From NCBI RefSeq assembly GCF_006335005.1, contig NZ_VDMP01000018.1, forward strand, positions 71,234-106,830: 35,597 nt of DNA. The letters run 5' to 3'. This document shows positions 23,120 through 30,064 of this stretch, in pieces; position 1 is the stretch's first letter; each line of letters begins with the position of its first letter. Under the pieces are notes generated by a model. The model saw only the letters and a list, made by a program, of their open reading frames with translations, made no database searches and was not told the DNA's origin. A program made the translations under genes and the position numbers. Source of the DNA: Nocardioides albidus (GTDB taxonomy: Bacteria; Actinomycetota; Actinomycetes; Propionibacteriales; Nocardioidaceae).

Positions 23120-23965
23120 GTGGTGCACACCGGGCTCGTGCTGGCGACGGTGCTGAGCCTCGCGCTCGCCGCCGGGTGTGCGGACGAGGGCGGGGATGCG
23201 GGCCGGGGGTCTCGGGACGGCTGTTGCGCGACCTCCTCGACCACCGGCGGGCCGACCTCGTCGACCGCACCGGCGCCGCTGGCCGGGCGGGTGGTCGTCC
23301 TCGATCCCGGACACCAGCTCGGCAACGCGCGCTTCGCGTCGCGGATCAGCCGGCGGGTCGACGCGGGCGGCTTCGCCAAGGCCTGCAACACGACCGGTAC
23401 GGCGACCGGTGAGGGCTATCCGGAGGCGACCTTCGCCTGGCAGGTCGCGGCCGAGACCCGCCGGCTGCTCGAGCGGCTCGGCGCCCGCGTGCTCCTCACC
23501 CGCGACGCCGACTCGGCCCGGGCGTGGGGTCCCTGCATCGACGAGCGCGGCACCATCGGCAACCCGGGCGAGCCGGGACCGACCGGGGACGTCCGGGTGA
23601 GCATCCACGCCGACGGGGTCGCGACGGGTTCGACCGGTCGGCGTGCCCACGGGTTCCACGTCATCCGGCCCGGCCTGCGCGCGGGATGGACCGACGACGT
23701 CCGCGCACCCTCCGAGCGGCTCGCGGTGGCGCTGCGCGACGCCCTGGACGCTGCCGGGTTCGCTCGGTCGACGTACGCCGGGGACGAGGGGATCGACGTG
23801 CGCACCGACCTCGGCACCCTCAACCACTCCGACATCCCGGTGGTGATGGCCGAGCTCGGCAACATGCGCGACGGTGGCGACGCGGCGGTGATGGAGAGTC
23901 CTGCCGGCAGGAAGAGGTACGCCAGGGCGGTGGCCCGCGCGATCCGGGCGTTCCTGACCGGCTGA
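23120..23965 (+). CDS. N-acetylmuramoyl-L-alanine amidase lipoprotein (Amidase_3)
   Basis: A 281-residue exported zinc amidase that would cleave the bond between muramic acid and the stem peptide. The N-terminus is a lipoprotein signal peptide with lipobox LAAGC (Cys20), followed by a Ser/Thr/Pro-rich linker to residue 55. The Amidase_3 fold follows with DPGH (His65), a Glu in the GYPEATFAW segment, SIHADG with the third zinc ligand, and AELGNM with the catalytic Glu near the end. Several Cys (CNTTG, GPCIDERG) may form disulfides. The start is one of two adjacent GTG codons after a -10 element. It probably acts on the outer face of the membrane during growth or division. Confidence 0.9.
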   Translation: MVHTGLVLATVLSLALAAGCADEGGDAGRGSRDGCCATSSTTGGPTSSTAPAPLAGRVVVLDPGHQLGNARFASRISRRVDAGGFAKACNTTGTATGEGYPEATFAWQVAAETRRLLERLGARVLLTRDADSARAWGPCIDERGTIGNPGEPGPTGDVRVSIHADGVATGSTGRRAHGFHVIRPGLRAGWTDDVRAPSERLAVALRDALDAAGFARSTYAGDEGIDVRTDLGTLNHSDIPVVMAELGNMRDGGDAAVMESPAGRKRYARAVARAIRAFLTG

Positions 23966-23970
23966 GCGCG

Positions 23971-24165
23971 TCAGCTCCGGGCGTGCTTGCCCAGCGGCGG
24001 GGAGAGCGGCGGGGAGAGCGGCGGGACGTCCGTCGGGGCGGTGTCCGCCGCTTCCGGCACGGTCCGACGCTTCGGGCGTCGGGTGTGTCGCTCGATGTGG
24101 GGACAACCGCGCGGCCCGTGCTTCAGCACGCAGCGCACCTTGCGTCGGAACCGGCGGAACGACAT
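23971..24165 (-). CDS. small basic hypothetical protein
   Basis: A 64-residue protein beginning MSFRRFRRKVRCVLKHGPRG, strongly basic in its first half, with two Cys and a His (CVLKHGPRGCPHIERH) that could bind a metal. The C-terminus has PPLS repeated twice, encoded by a 12-base tandem repeat (gcggggagagcg on the plus strand). GGAG six bases before the ATG supports the start. It converges with the amidase gene, five bases between stops, and lies downstream of a hairpin that follows the DHPS-like gene. I do not recognise it; the call rests on the ribosome binding site and an open frame. Confidence 0.5.
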   Translation of the reverse strand: MSFRRFRRKVRCVLKHGPRGCPHIERHTRRPKRRTVPEAADTAPTDVPPLSPPLSPPLGKHARS

Positions 24166-24220
24166 GTCGAACTCCAGGGGGGAGGGAGCACCCACAGCTT
24201 TCCCGAGAGGCCTCGACACT

Positions 24221-24259
24221 AACACCGCGATCGCGTTGGGGGAGGCGATCGCCGGTGTT
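24221..24259 (-). terminator. hairpin after the DHPS-like gene
   Basis: The arms AACACCGCGATCGC (24221-24234) and GCGATCGCCGGTGTT (24245-24259) pair almost perfectly, with a single bulged base and a ten-base loop. It lies 39 bases beyond the stop of the minus-strand DHPS-like gene and ahead of the small basic gene, as expected for a terminator. Confidence 0.65.
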
Positions 24260-24297
24260 CGTATCGCACGTCGGCCACCCGAGCCGGGCCCGGCCGG

Positions 24298-25194
24298 CTA
24301 TCCGTCGGTGGAGAAGCTGGCCACGGCGTCGAGCACGGAGCGGACCAGGGGGACCTCGTGGGTGCGGTAGACGCCGGTGCCGCCGAGGTGGGCCATCACC
24401 GCGAAGAAGCCCTCGCCGCTGCGGAACTGGTCCTCGAAGACGTCGAAGGCGTGCGGCAGGGCGTGGCACACGGGGACGCCGAGCCGGCGGAGCCGGAAGG
24501 AGTGCAGCAGGGCCGTCGCCTGGTAGCGCGCTCGGGCCCTCGGGTCGTCGAGCCGGAAGCCGAAGCCGAGGCCGGGGGCGATGGCGATGTCGGTGACGCC
24601 CAGGCGCCGAGCGGCCTCGGTCCGGCTCCCGAACGAGCGGAGCATGCCGGGGACCGGGTCGCGTTCGACGTCCGAGCCGTCGAGCGCCCGGGCGTGCGGC
24701 CCGAGCACGTGGCACAGCACGACGGTGGCCTCGTGCTTCGCGGCGAGGGTGAACATCTCCTCGTCGTGGTTCGACCCGGTGAGGTTGAGGACCCGCGCTC
24801 CCGCAGCCAGTCCGGCCGCGACGACGGCCGGGGAGTAGCTCTCCACCGAGACCACGATCCCGTCGGCGGCCAGCGGCTCGATCACTGGCAGGAGTGCGCG
24901 CAGTTGGGTCTCGTCGTCCGCGGCGGCGGCGCTCGCGCGGCTCGACTCCGCGCCGATGTCGACGATCGCCGCACCCTGCGCCGCTTGGACGCGCGCCTTG
25001 CGCAGCGCGGACTCGGTGTCCACGGCGATGGACTCGCGATAGTTGGAGTCGCGCGACAGGTTCACGACCCCCATCAGCACGGGCTCCTTGTCGGTGTCGA
25101 CCATCCGGTCGCCGACGCGCAGCGGGACCACCTCGCGGTCCAGGTCGTCGGCGTACGTCGCCGCGAGCCCGGCCAGGTCCTTCAGCGTGATCAC
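24298..25194 (-). CDS. divergent dihydropteroate-synthase-like protein
   Basis: A 298-residue TIM barrel of the pterin-binding (DHPS) family. Family motifs appear in order but altered: VLMGVVNLSRDSNYRES for the usual MGILNVTPDSF, AAIVDIGAESSR for DIIDVGGESTRPG, VVSVESYSP for the SVDT strand, IAPGLGFG for the DPGIGFGK loop, and VYRTHEV for the final RVHDV. The catalytic SRK near the end reads ALPHAF. The pterin pocket may therefore accept another compound, and folate synthesis by this protein is doubtful. The GTG start overlaps the stop of the RibD-like reductase gene (GTGA), so the two are translated together. A hairpin terminator follows. A role in an unassigned pterin- or flavin-related step is an inference. 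Confidence 0.8.
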   Translation of the reverse strand: MITLKDLAGLAATYADDLDREVVPLRVGDRMVDTDKEPVLMGVVNLSRDSNYRESIAVDTESALRKARVQAAQGAAIVDIGAESSRASAAAADDETQLRALLPVIEPLAADGIVVSVESYSPAVVAAGLAAGARVLNLTGSNHDEEMFTLAAKHEATVVLCHVLGPHARALDGSDVERDPVPGMLRSFGSRTEAARRLGVTDIAIAPGLGFGFRLDDPRARARYQATALLHSFRLRRLGVPVCHALPHAFDVFEDQFRSGEGFFAVMAHLGGTGVYRTHEVPLVRSVLDAVASFSTDG

Positions 25195-25970
25195 GCGGCC
25201 TCGCCCATGACGTAGCGGGCCATCAGGAAGTCGTCGCCCCCGCGCAGCAGGTGGACCAGCCGACCGGCCCTGGGGGGAGACAGGACGCCGGTGTGCGGGG
25301 ACGTGCCGGTCCCGGCGAACAGCGGCGCGAGGGTGATGTCGGCCTCGTCCAGGGCGCCCTCGGCGACCAGGTCGCGCAGGAGACGGGGCCCGCCCTCGCA
25401 CACGACCCGTCGCAGGCCGCGGGCCAGGAGGGCCTCGAGGAGCTGGGTCGGGGTGGTGTCGTCCAGCTCGATCACGTCGGCATGCTCCTGGGCCCGGGCG
25501 AGCCGGCCGTCGGCGGCGTGGGCGCTCGCCGCGCTCGTCAGGATCAGCGGCCGGACGCTGGACTCCGACCACACCGGCAGCTCCCACGGCAGCTGCAGCG
25601 ACCGGCTCACCACCGCGATCACCGGCGCCGGCAGCTGGCCCTCCGCGGCTCGGCGCTGCGCATCGGACGGCCGGGCCAGCATCGGGGTGTACTGCTCGAC
25701 CCGCAGGGTCTCGGCGCCGACGAGGACGACGTCCGCGAAGCGTCGTACCGCCCGGAACACCCGCTGGTCGGCCTCCGAGGAGACCGATCCGCTCAGGGTG
25801 TCGGGACCTGCGGCGGCGCCGTCGAGGGTGGTGACCATCATCGCCCGGACCCAGCCGCCGGCGACCGGCCACGGGTAGGCCTCGGCGACCTCGTCGTCGG
25901 AGAGCGCGCCCCGAGGTCCGTCGTCCAGTCCGCAGATCGCCTGGAGGGAGGACAGGCTGCTGGCGCTCAC
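25191..25970 (-). CDS. pyrimidine reductase / RibD C-terminal family protein
   Basis: A 259-residue NADPH-dependent reductase of the dihydrofolate-reductase-like fold found in the RibD C-terminus. Visible hallmarks are RAMMVTTLDGAAAG (substrate strand), VSSEADQRVFRAVRRFADVVLVGAETLR (the family's long helix and GxxT), and VVCEGGPRLLRDLVAEGALDE (NADPH-binding GG). Actinobacteria have several stand-alone copies, often called pyrimidine reductase family proteins. The GTG start lies six bases after TACGAT. It overlaps the DHPS-like gene by four bases, so the substrate is probably linked to that protein's product. Confidence 0.88.
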   Translation of the reverse strand: MSASSLSSLQAICGLDDGPRGALSDDEVAEAYPWPVAGGWVRAMMVTTLDGAAAGPDTLSGSVSSEADQRVFRAVRRFADVVLVGAETLRVEQYTPMLARPSDAQRRAAEGQLPAPVIAVVSRSLQLPWELPVWSESSVRPLILTSAASAHAADGRLARAQEHADVIELDDTTPTQLLEALLARGLRRVVCEGGPRLLRDLVAEGALDEADITLAPLFAGTGTSPHTGVLSPPRAGRLVHLLRGGDDFLMARYVMGEAA

Positions 25971-25976
25971 CGCGTC

Positions 25977-25982
25977 ATCGTA
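25977..25982 (-). promoter_or_regulatory. -10 element, leaderless start of reductase/DHPS-like operon
   Basis: TACGAT on the minus strand is followed after six bases by the GTG at 25970, with no Shine-Dalgarno sequence. It also lies in the 62-base gap shared with the divergent rhomboid gene. Confidence 0.55.
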
Positions 25983-26032
25983 GCCAGCGCGCGAGCAGGC
26001 GCCCGCGCCCGTGCGTCGGCCACACTGTCGCC

Positions 26033-26614
26033 ATGGATCTGACCGACATCCGGGCCCGCCCGGGCTGGCAGCTGGCCGCGATCGGTGTCGCGGTCTTCGT
26101 CGCCCTGCTCTGGGCGATCGAGGTCGTCGACGTCGCGGCCTCGCATCGGCTGGACGGGTGGGGAATCCGGCCGCGCAGCGGCGACGGCCTGCTCGGGATC
26201 CTCGCGGCGCCGCTGCTGCACGGCGGCTGGGGACATCTCGCCGCCAACACGGTGCCGGCGCTGGTGCTCGGCTTCCTCACCCTCGCCACCGGGATCGGGC
26301 GGGGGCTCGCCGCGACCGCGATCATCTGGCTGGCGGGCGGCCTCGCGGTCTGGCTGGTCGCGGGCGGTCACTCGGTCCACCTCGGTGCGTCCGGGCTGAT
26401 CTTCGGCTGGCTCACCTACCTCGCGGTGCAGGGCTTCGTGGACCGCAAGCCGGTCGAGATCGTGGTGGGGCTCGGTGTGCTCGTCGTCTACGGCGGCGTG
26501 CTGTGGGGCGTGCTGCCCGGCACCCCGGGCGTCTCCTGGCAGGGCCACCTGTTCGGTGCGCTCGCGGGCGTGGCCGCCGCGTTCGCCGTCCGCGAGCGGC
26601 ACGGAGCCCGGTGA
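26033..26614 (+). CDS. rhomboid family intramembrane serine protease
   Basis: A 193-residue protein with six hydrophobic segments. The active site is complete: HGGWGHLAANTV (His63, His68, Asn72), the nucleophile Ser120 in GASG, and the catalytic His172 in SWQGHLFGALAG. It cleaves transmembrane substrates within the bilayer; the substrate is unknown. The ATG at 26033 follows CACACT by six bases, a weak -10, with no Shine-Dalgarno sequence. The TGA overlaps the GTG of the VanZ-like gene by four bases, so these two are coupled. Confidence 0.92.
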   Translation: MDLTDIRARPGWQLAAIGVAVFVALLWAIEVVDVAASHRLDGWGIRPRSGDGLLGILAAPLLHGGWGHLAANTVPALVLGFLTLATGIGRGLAATAIIWLAGGLAVWLVAGGHSVHLGASGLIFGWLTYLAVQGFVDRKPVEIVVGLGVLVVYGGVLWGVLPGTPGVSWQGHLFGALAGVAAAFAVRERHGAR

Positions 26615-26991
26615 AGCCGCTGCGCCTGCCGGGGCTGTGGCTCGGAGCGTGGCTGGTGCTCGTCGCTGCGGTCGTCGTCCTCTCGCTCGGCTCCCCGCCA
26701 CCGGGGCCCGACGTCCCGGCCGGTGACAAGTGGCAGCACCTGCTGACCTACGCGACGCTGTCGGCGGCGGCGGTCCAGGTGTTCCGTCCCGGCCGCCCGC
26801 TGCAGCGGGTCGCGGTCGGGCTCGTGCTGCTCGGCGTCGCCCTCGAGATCGCGCAGGGCACGCTGACCGCCGACCGGATGATGGACTGGCGCGACGCCGT
26901 CGCCAACGCGGCCGGCGTCGGGCTGGGCCTCCTCACCACCCGGACGCGGGCCCGGGACCTGCTGGTGCACGCCGTACCCTCTCGGGCGTGA
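26611..26991 (+). CDS. VanZ-like small membrane protein
   Basis: A 126-residue protein with four hydrophobic segments: GLWLGAWLVLVAAVVVLSL near the start, DKWQHLLTYATLSAAAV, VGLVLLGVALEIAQG and DAVANAAGVGLGLL. The DKWQH, ALEIAQ and D-x-x-AN-x-x-G motifs are those of VanZ-type proteins. The GTG start overlaps the rhomboid stop, and its own stop overlaps the start of the crotonase gene. Possible roles in cell-envelope homeostasis are inferred from the family; the mechanism is unknown. This is the second VanZ-like gene in the window, the other being at 20663-21211. Confidence 0.85.
   Translation: MKPLRLPGLWLGAWLVLVAAVVVLSLGSPPPGPDVPAGDKWQHLLTYATLSAAAVQVFRPGRPLQRVAVGLVLLGVALEIAQGTLTADRMMDWRDAVANAAGVGLGLLTTRTRARDLLVHAVPSRA
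26975..26980 (+). promoter_or_regulatory. -10 element inside VanZ-like gene, leaderless crotonase start
   Basis: TACCCT lies seven bases before the GTG at 26988 and is embedded in the last codons of the VanZ-like gene. The crotonase gene can thus be expressed on its own besides being coupled to the upstream genes. Confidence 0.5.
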
Positions 26992-27770
26992 GTGCTGACG
27001 ACCTGCTGATCGAACGCGACCGGCTCGGCCCGGCTGTGCTCGAGGTGACCTTCAACCGTCCGGAGCGCCGCAACGCCTTCACCAAGCAGATGTACGCGGG
27101 TCTGCGCGAGCTGTGGGAGCGGACCGCGGAGGACCGCTCGATCCGCGTCGTCGTGCTGCGCGGAGCGGGAGGCAAGGCGTTCGCCGCCGGCAACGAGATC
27201 AGCGACTTCCTCGAGGCCGACGCCGTCGACTACGAGAACTGGATCCGGGAGATGTTCGACCGGCTCTGGACGCTCCCGCAGGTGACCGTCGCCGCGATCG
27301 ACGGGGTCTGCGTCGGCGGCGGACTCGCCGTCGCCACGCATTGCGACCTGCGGGTCGCGACGGAGCCCTCGCGGTTCGGCTACCCGATCGCGCGCACCCT
27401 CGGCAACGCCCTCTCCGGCACGGTCCTCTACCGCTGCCAGGCGATCTTCGGCGAGTCCCTCACCCGGGAGATGCTGCTCGCCTCACGGCTGGTCGCCGCG
27501 GACCGGGCGTACGCCGTGGGCGCGCTCGCGGCCGTCGTACCGGACGCCGCGGCGCTGGACGCCGAGATCGCCGATCTGGCCGCGGGCATTGCCCAGGCGT
27601 CCCGCGTCACCATCGAGACCACCAAGCACCAGCTGCTCAGCCGGGCCCGAGCGGCGGAGGCGTCGATCGCCGGCGAGGAGGACCTGCTGCGCGAGGTCTA
27701 TGCCGGCCCGGACTTCAGCGAGGGTGTGCGCGCGTTTCTGGCCAAGGAGAGGCCCGCGTTCGGAGGCTGA
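26988..27770 (+). CDS. enoyl-CoA hydratase/isomerase family protein
   Basis: A 260-residue crotonase-fold protein. The CoA and oxyanion-hole regions are visible: FNRPERRNAFTKQMY at the start, GAGGKAFAAGNEISDF, and GVCVGGGLAVATHCDLRVA. At the places of the two catalytic Glu of classical enoyl-CoA hydratases, the segments IARTLGNALSGTVLYR and ESLTREMLLASRLV do not give a clear match, so hydration of enoyl-CoA is not certain; isomerase or other crotonase activity is possible. The GTG start follows a -10 element by seven bases and overlaps the previous stop. A long inverted repeat lies ten bases after the stop. Confidence 0.88.
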   Translation: MSADDLLIERDRLGPAVLEVTFNRPERRNAFTKQMYAGLRELWERTAEDRSIRVVVLRGAGGKAFAAGNEISDFLEADAVDYENWIREMFDRLWTLPQVTVAAIDGVCVGGGLAVATHCDLRVATEPSRFGYPIARTLGNALSGTVLYRCQAIFGESLTREMLLASRLVAADRAYAVGALAAVVPDAAALDAEIADLAAGIAQASRVTIETTKHQLLSRARAAEASIAGEEDLLREVYAGPDFSEGVRAFLAKERPAFGG

Positions 27771-27779
27771 GCCGCCCGA

Positions 27780-27842
27780 ACGATCCACCGTTCGCCCCGA
27801 ACCGGCGCCTGGTCGGCCCCTACGGAGCGAACGGTGGATCGT
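27780..27842. terminator. 16-bp inverted repeat between convergent genes
   Basis: ACGATCCACCGTTCGC at 27780-27795 is the exact reverse complement of 27827-27842, with a 31-base loop. It occupies the gap between the stops of the crotonase gene and the secreted-protein gene and could stop transcription from both sides. The long loop and perfect arms also fit a dispersed repeat element. Confidence 0.6.
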
Positions 27843-27858
27843 CAGTGATCCCGAGGGG

Positions 27859-29829
27859 TCACGGGGTGGAGGAGACGCTGCCTCCGTTCGTGATCGTGAG
27901 GGCCGACGTCTCGTGGCAGCTCGGCGCGATGTCGCGCTGCGCCGGGTTGGTGCTGTCGTAGTCGACGAGCCACGAGTAGGAGCCGCTGGTGCTCTGCGCC
28001 GGGGCGTTCCCACTGTTCACCGTCGTGCCGGCGCCGGTGGCGGTGCCGTCGGTGATCGTCTGGCTGGCCGTGAACAGCGCCTCCAGGTCAGGCTCGCCGA
28101 TGTTGCAGTGGTCGCCGGAGAACAGCTTGAAGGTCACGGTGCCGTTGAGGTCGCCGCTGCCCGCCGGTGCCGTGATCGTCGCCGAGTCCCTGGGGACCCA
28201 GGTCTGCGCGGTCGTCATCGTGGACGGGACATCGGTGATGGTCACGTCCTCGTTGGTGTCCGAGCAGGTCGTGTTGTGCTCGGCGCTGGCGAGCGTGTTC
28301 GGGCTGTCGCCGCCGTAGGTCACCCGCCAGTGGTAGGTGCCGACGCCGACGGTCGGGCTGACGTTCGGCGAGGGGTAGGACCCGTTGCCGGACACCGTGC
28401 TCGTCACCGTGCGAACGACCGTCGAGCAGGTCGAGTCGTAGAGCCGGTAGGTGATCGTCCCGGTCGCCTTGGCCGCGTCGAGCTCGGCCGCGGTCGGGGC
28501 GGTGGTGCGGATGACCGGGCTCAGCGGCTTGGTCGCCGTCCCGCTCAGGACCGCCGTGTCACTCACCTCGGTGCCCAGGACGCCGCTCGCGCTGGCGGTG
28601 GTGGAGTCGATCGTCGGTGTCGCCGGCGTGACCTTGAAGCACTCGCCCGCGGACGCGTCCGTCGCCTTGGCGATCCCTTGGGCGGCGTCGCCGTCCCACT
28701 CGGTGTACCAGCAGTAGTCGCCGACCGAGGTCAGGTACGCCGTGGGCGAGTCGACGGTCTGCGGGAAGGGCGCGTTCGCCAGGTTGGTCGTGCCCACGGC
28801 GGTGCCGCCGGCGGTGCAGGTGTTCGTGCCGTTGAACGGGCTGGCCATCTTGCACAGGTAGAACTCGATGGCCCCGGACCCGTTGACGCTGCCGCCGGTC
28901 ATGCTGATCGTCGCGCGGTCGTGCACGGCGACGACACCGGTGCCGATCGAGACCCCGGCAGCCGGGATGGGGCCGCCGGCGCTGCGCGGCGTGGTGGCGA
29001 TGGTCGCGACGCAGTTCGACTCCGGCTGCAGGGCCGCGAGGATGGTGTCCTTGTAGTCCGCGGTGTCCGAGTTGCCCGTCACGGTGCTCGGAATGACGTT
29101 GGCGAAGGACACGCAGGCCCCGGCCGGGCTGAGGCCCTCGGCCGTGATGTCGACCGCCGCCTCGCCGAAGAAGCCGCCGCCGCCGTACCTCGCTGCGCCG
29201 TTGGAGATCGGCTGGCTCGCGCTGAGCGTCAGGTTCGGGTAGGTCCCCGACCACACCCGCTTGTAGAGCGTCGTGCTGCCACCCTGCTGGTCCCACAGGA
29301 TGAGGAAGTCCCCGGCCCGGCGGTTGCGCCACGGGTTGCAGTTGGCGATGAGGTTGGCCTCGCTGGTGGCGTAGTTGGCGCACCCGGCGGGCGTGCCGTC
29401 CTTCATGAACTCGAAGGAGATGAAGCCGCTGCCGGTGTTGGAGTCGCGCTTCCAGCCGAAGTACACCCAGTCGTGGCCGTTCGCGTCGCGTTGCATGTCG
29501 AGGTACGCCTCGTCCAGGTCGACCTGCGCGTTCGGGTTCGTCTTGTCGAGCATCGGCAGGGGTGCGCTGTGGATGACGCCGATCTTCGTGCTGCTCGCAT
29601 TCTTGGGCCCCAGCTCCTTGACGCTGCCGTTGACGTCGTCGAGCAGTTGGGCGCCGGCGTCCGGGATGATCCCGTCGCCGACGGTGTAGGGCCCGTCGTT
29701 CAGGTCCTCCGCGCGGGCGGAGCCCGGCACCAGCGACGCCATGACGACAAGAAGCAGACAGCTGAAGACGATCGCCGGGCGACGCTGGGCCGTTCGGCGT
29801 GCGCGATGGGCGCGCGGTATGCGTGACAT
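27859..29829 (-). CDS. large secreted protein with Cys-containing Ig-like domains
   Basis: A 656-residue exported protein. The N-terminus has a basic region and a hydrophobic core, with a likely signal peptidase site after GSARA (about residue 40). Residues 41-270 form a first unit with EAYLDMQRDANGHDWVYFGW and GGGGFFGEAAVDIT, a pattern I have seen in actinobacterial adhesin-like proteins. From about 275 on come three Ig-like beta domains, each with a few Cys, rich in Thr, Ser and Gly; two share a layout of VTFKLF or ITYRLY strands followed by YSWLVDY or YHWRVTY. The chain ends NGGSVSSTP without an LPXTG motif or membrane helix, so it may be released or held by other means. GGGGGAA precedes the ATG. 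It probably acts at the cell surface; the ligand is unknown. Confidence 0.75.
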   Translation of the reverse strand: MSRIPRAHRARRTAQRRPAIVFSCLLLVVMASLVPGSARAEDLNDGPYTVGDGIIPDAGAQLLDDVNGSVKELGPKNASSTKIGVIHSAPLPMLDKTNPNAQVDLDEAYLDMQRDANGHDWVYFGWKRDSNTGSGFISFEFMKDGTPAGCANYATSEANLIANCNPWRNRRAGDFLILWDQQGGSTTLYKRVWSGTYPNLTLSASQPISNGAARYGGGGFFGEAAVDITAEGLSPAGACVSFANVIPSTVTGNSDTADYKDTILAALQPESNCVATIATTPRSAGGPIPAAGVSIGTGVVAVHDRATISMTGGSVNGSGAIEFYLCKMASPFNGTNTCTAGGTAVGTTNLANAPFPQTVDSPTAYLTSVGDYCWYTEWDGDAAQGIAKATDASAGECFKVTPATPTIDSTTASASGVLGTEVSDTAVLSGTATKPLSPVIRTTAPTAAELDAAKATGTITYRLYDSTCSTVVRTVTSTVSGNGSYPSPNVSPTVGVGTYHWRVTYGGDSPNTLASAEHNTTCSDTNEDVTITDVPSTMTTAQTWVPRDSATITAPAGSGDLNGTVTFKLFSGDHCNIGEPDLEALFTASQTITDGTATGAGTTVNSGNAPAQSTSGSYSWLVDYDSTNPAQRDIAPSCHETSALTITNGGSVSSTP

Positions 29830-30037
29830 GTGGTTCCCCCTGAGTGTGAGCGAGACGCAGCAGTTGCTGCTGCCGCCGCTCCGACCCCGAGAGCAACCCG
29901 AATGCGACCGTACGACGGCCTGACCGGCGCCCGAGAGGCCCCCACGAGGCTCACCGTTCCGGTCCCCATCCCACGCCTGTGCGGTCCCGATCGCAATGAG
30001 CAGTCGGAGTCAGCCGGCCGTGGTGCGAAGTGCCCAT

Positions 30038-30047
30038 TGTCTAGACA
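30038..30047. promoter_or_regulatory. 10-bp palindrome in the gap before the secreted-protein gene
   Basis: TGTCTAGACA is a perfect palindrome 18 bases past the stop of the MFS gene and about 210 bases upstream of the secreted-protein start, both on the minus strand. It could be an operator for the secreted-protein gene, but it is short and may be chance. The rest of the 235-base gap shows nothing clear beyond a small GCAGCA/TGCTGC hairpin near 29856-29870. Confidence 0.25.
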
Positions 30048-30064
30048 CACCGCCGACGGCCGGG

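Noticed and set aside
23990..24030. Tandem gcggggagagcg units as a possible CRISPR or origin repeat
   Set aside because: There are only two to three contiguous copies with no spacers, and they encode the PPLS tail of a small gene.
27589..29826. 745-codon plus-strand open frame opposite the secreted protein
   Set aside because: It is Arg/Val/Gly-rich shadow sequence; the minus strand has a signal peptide, Ig-like domains and a ribosome binding site.
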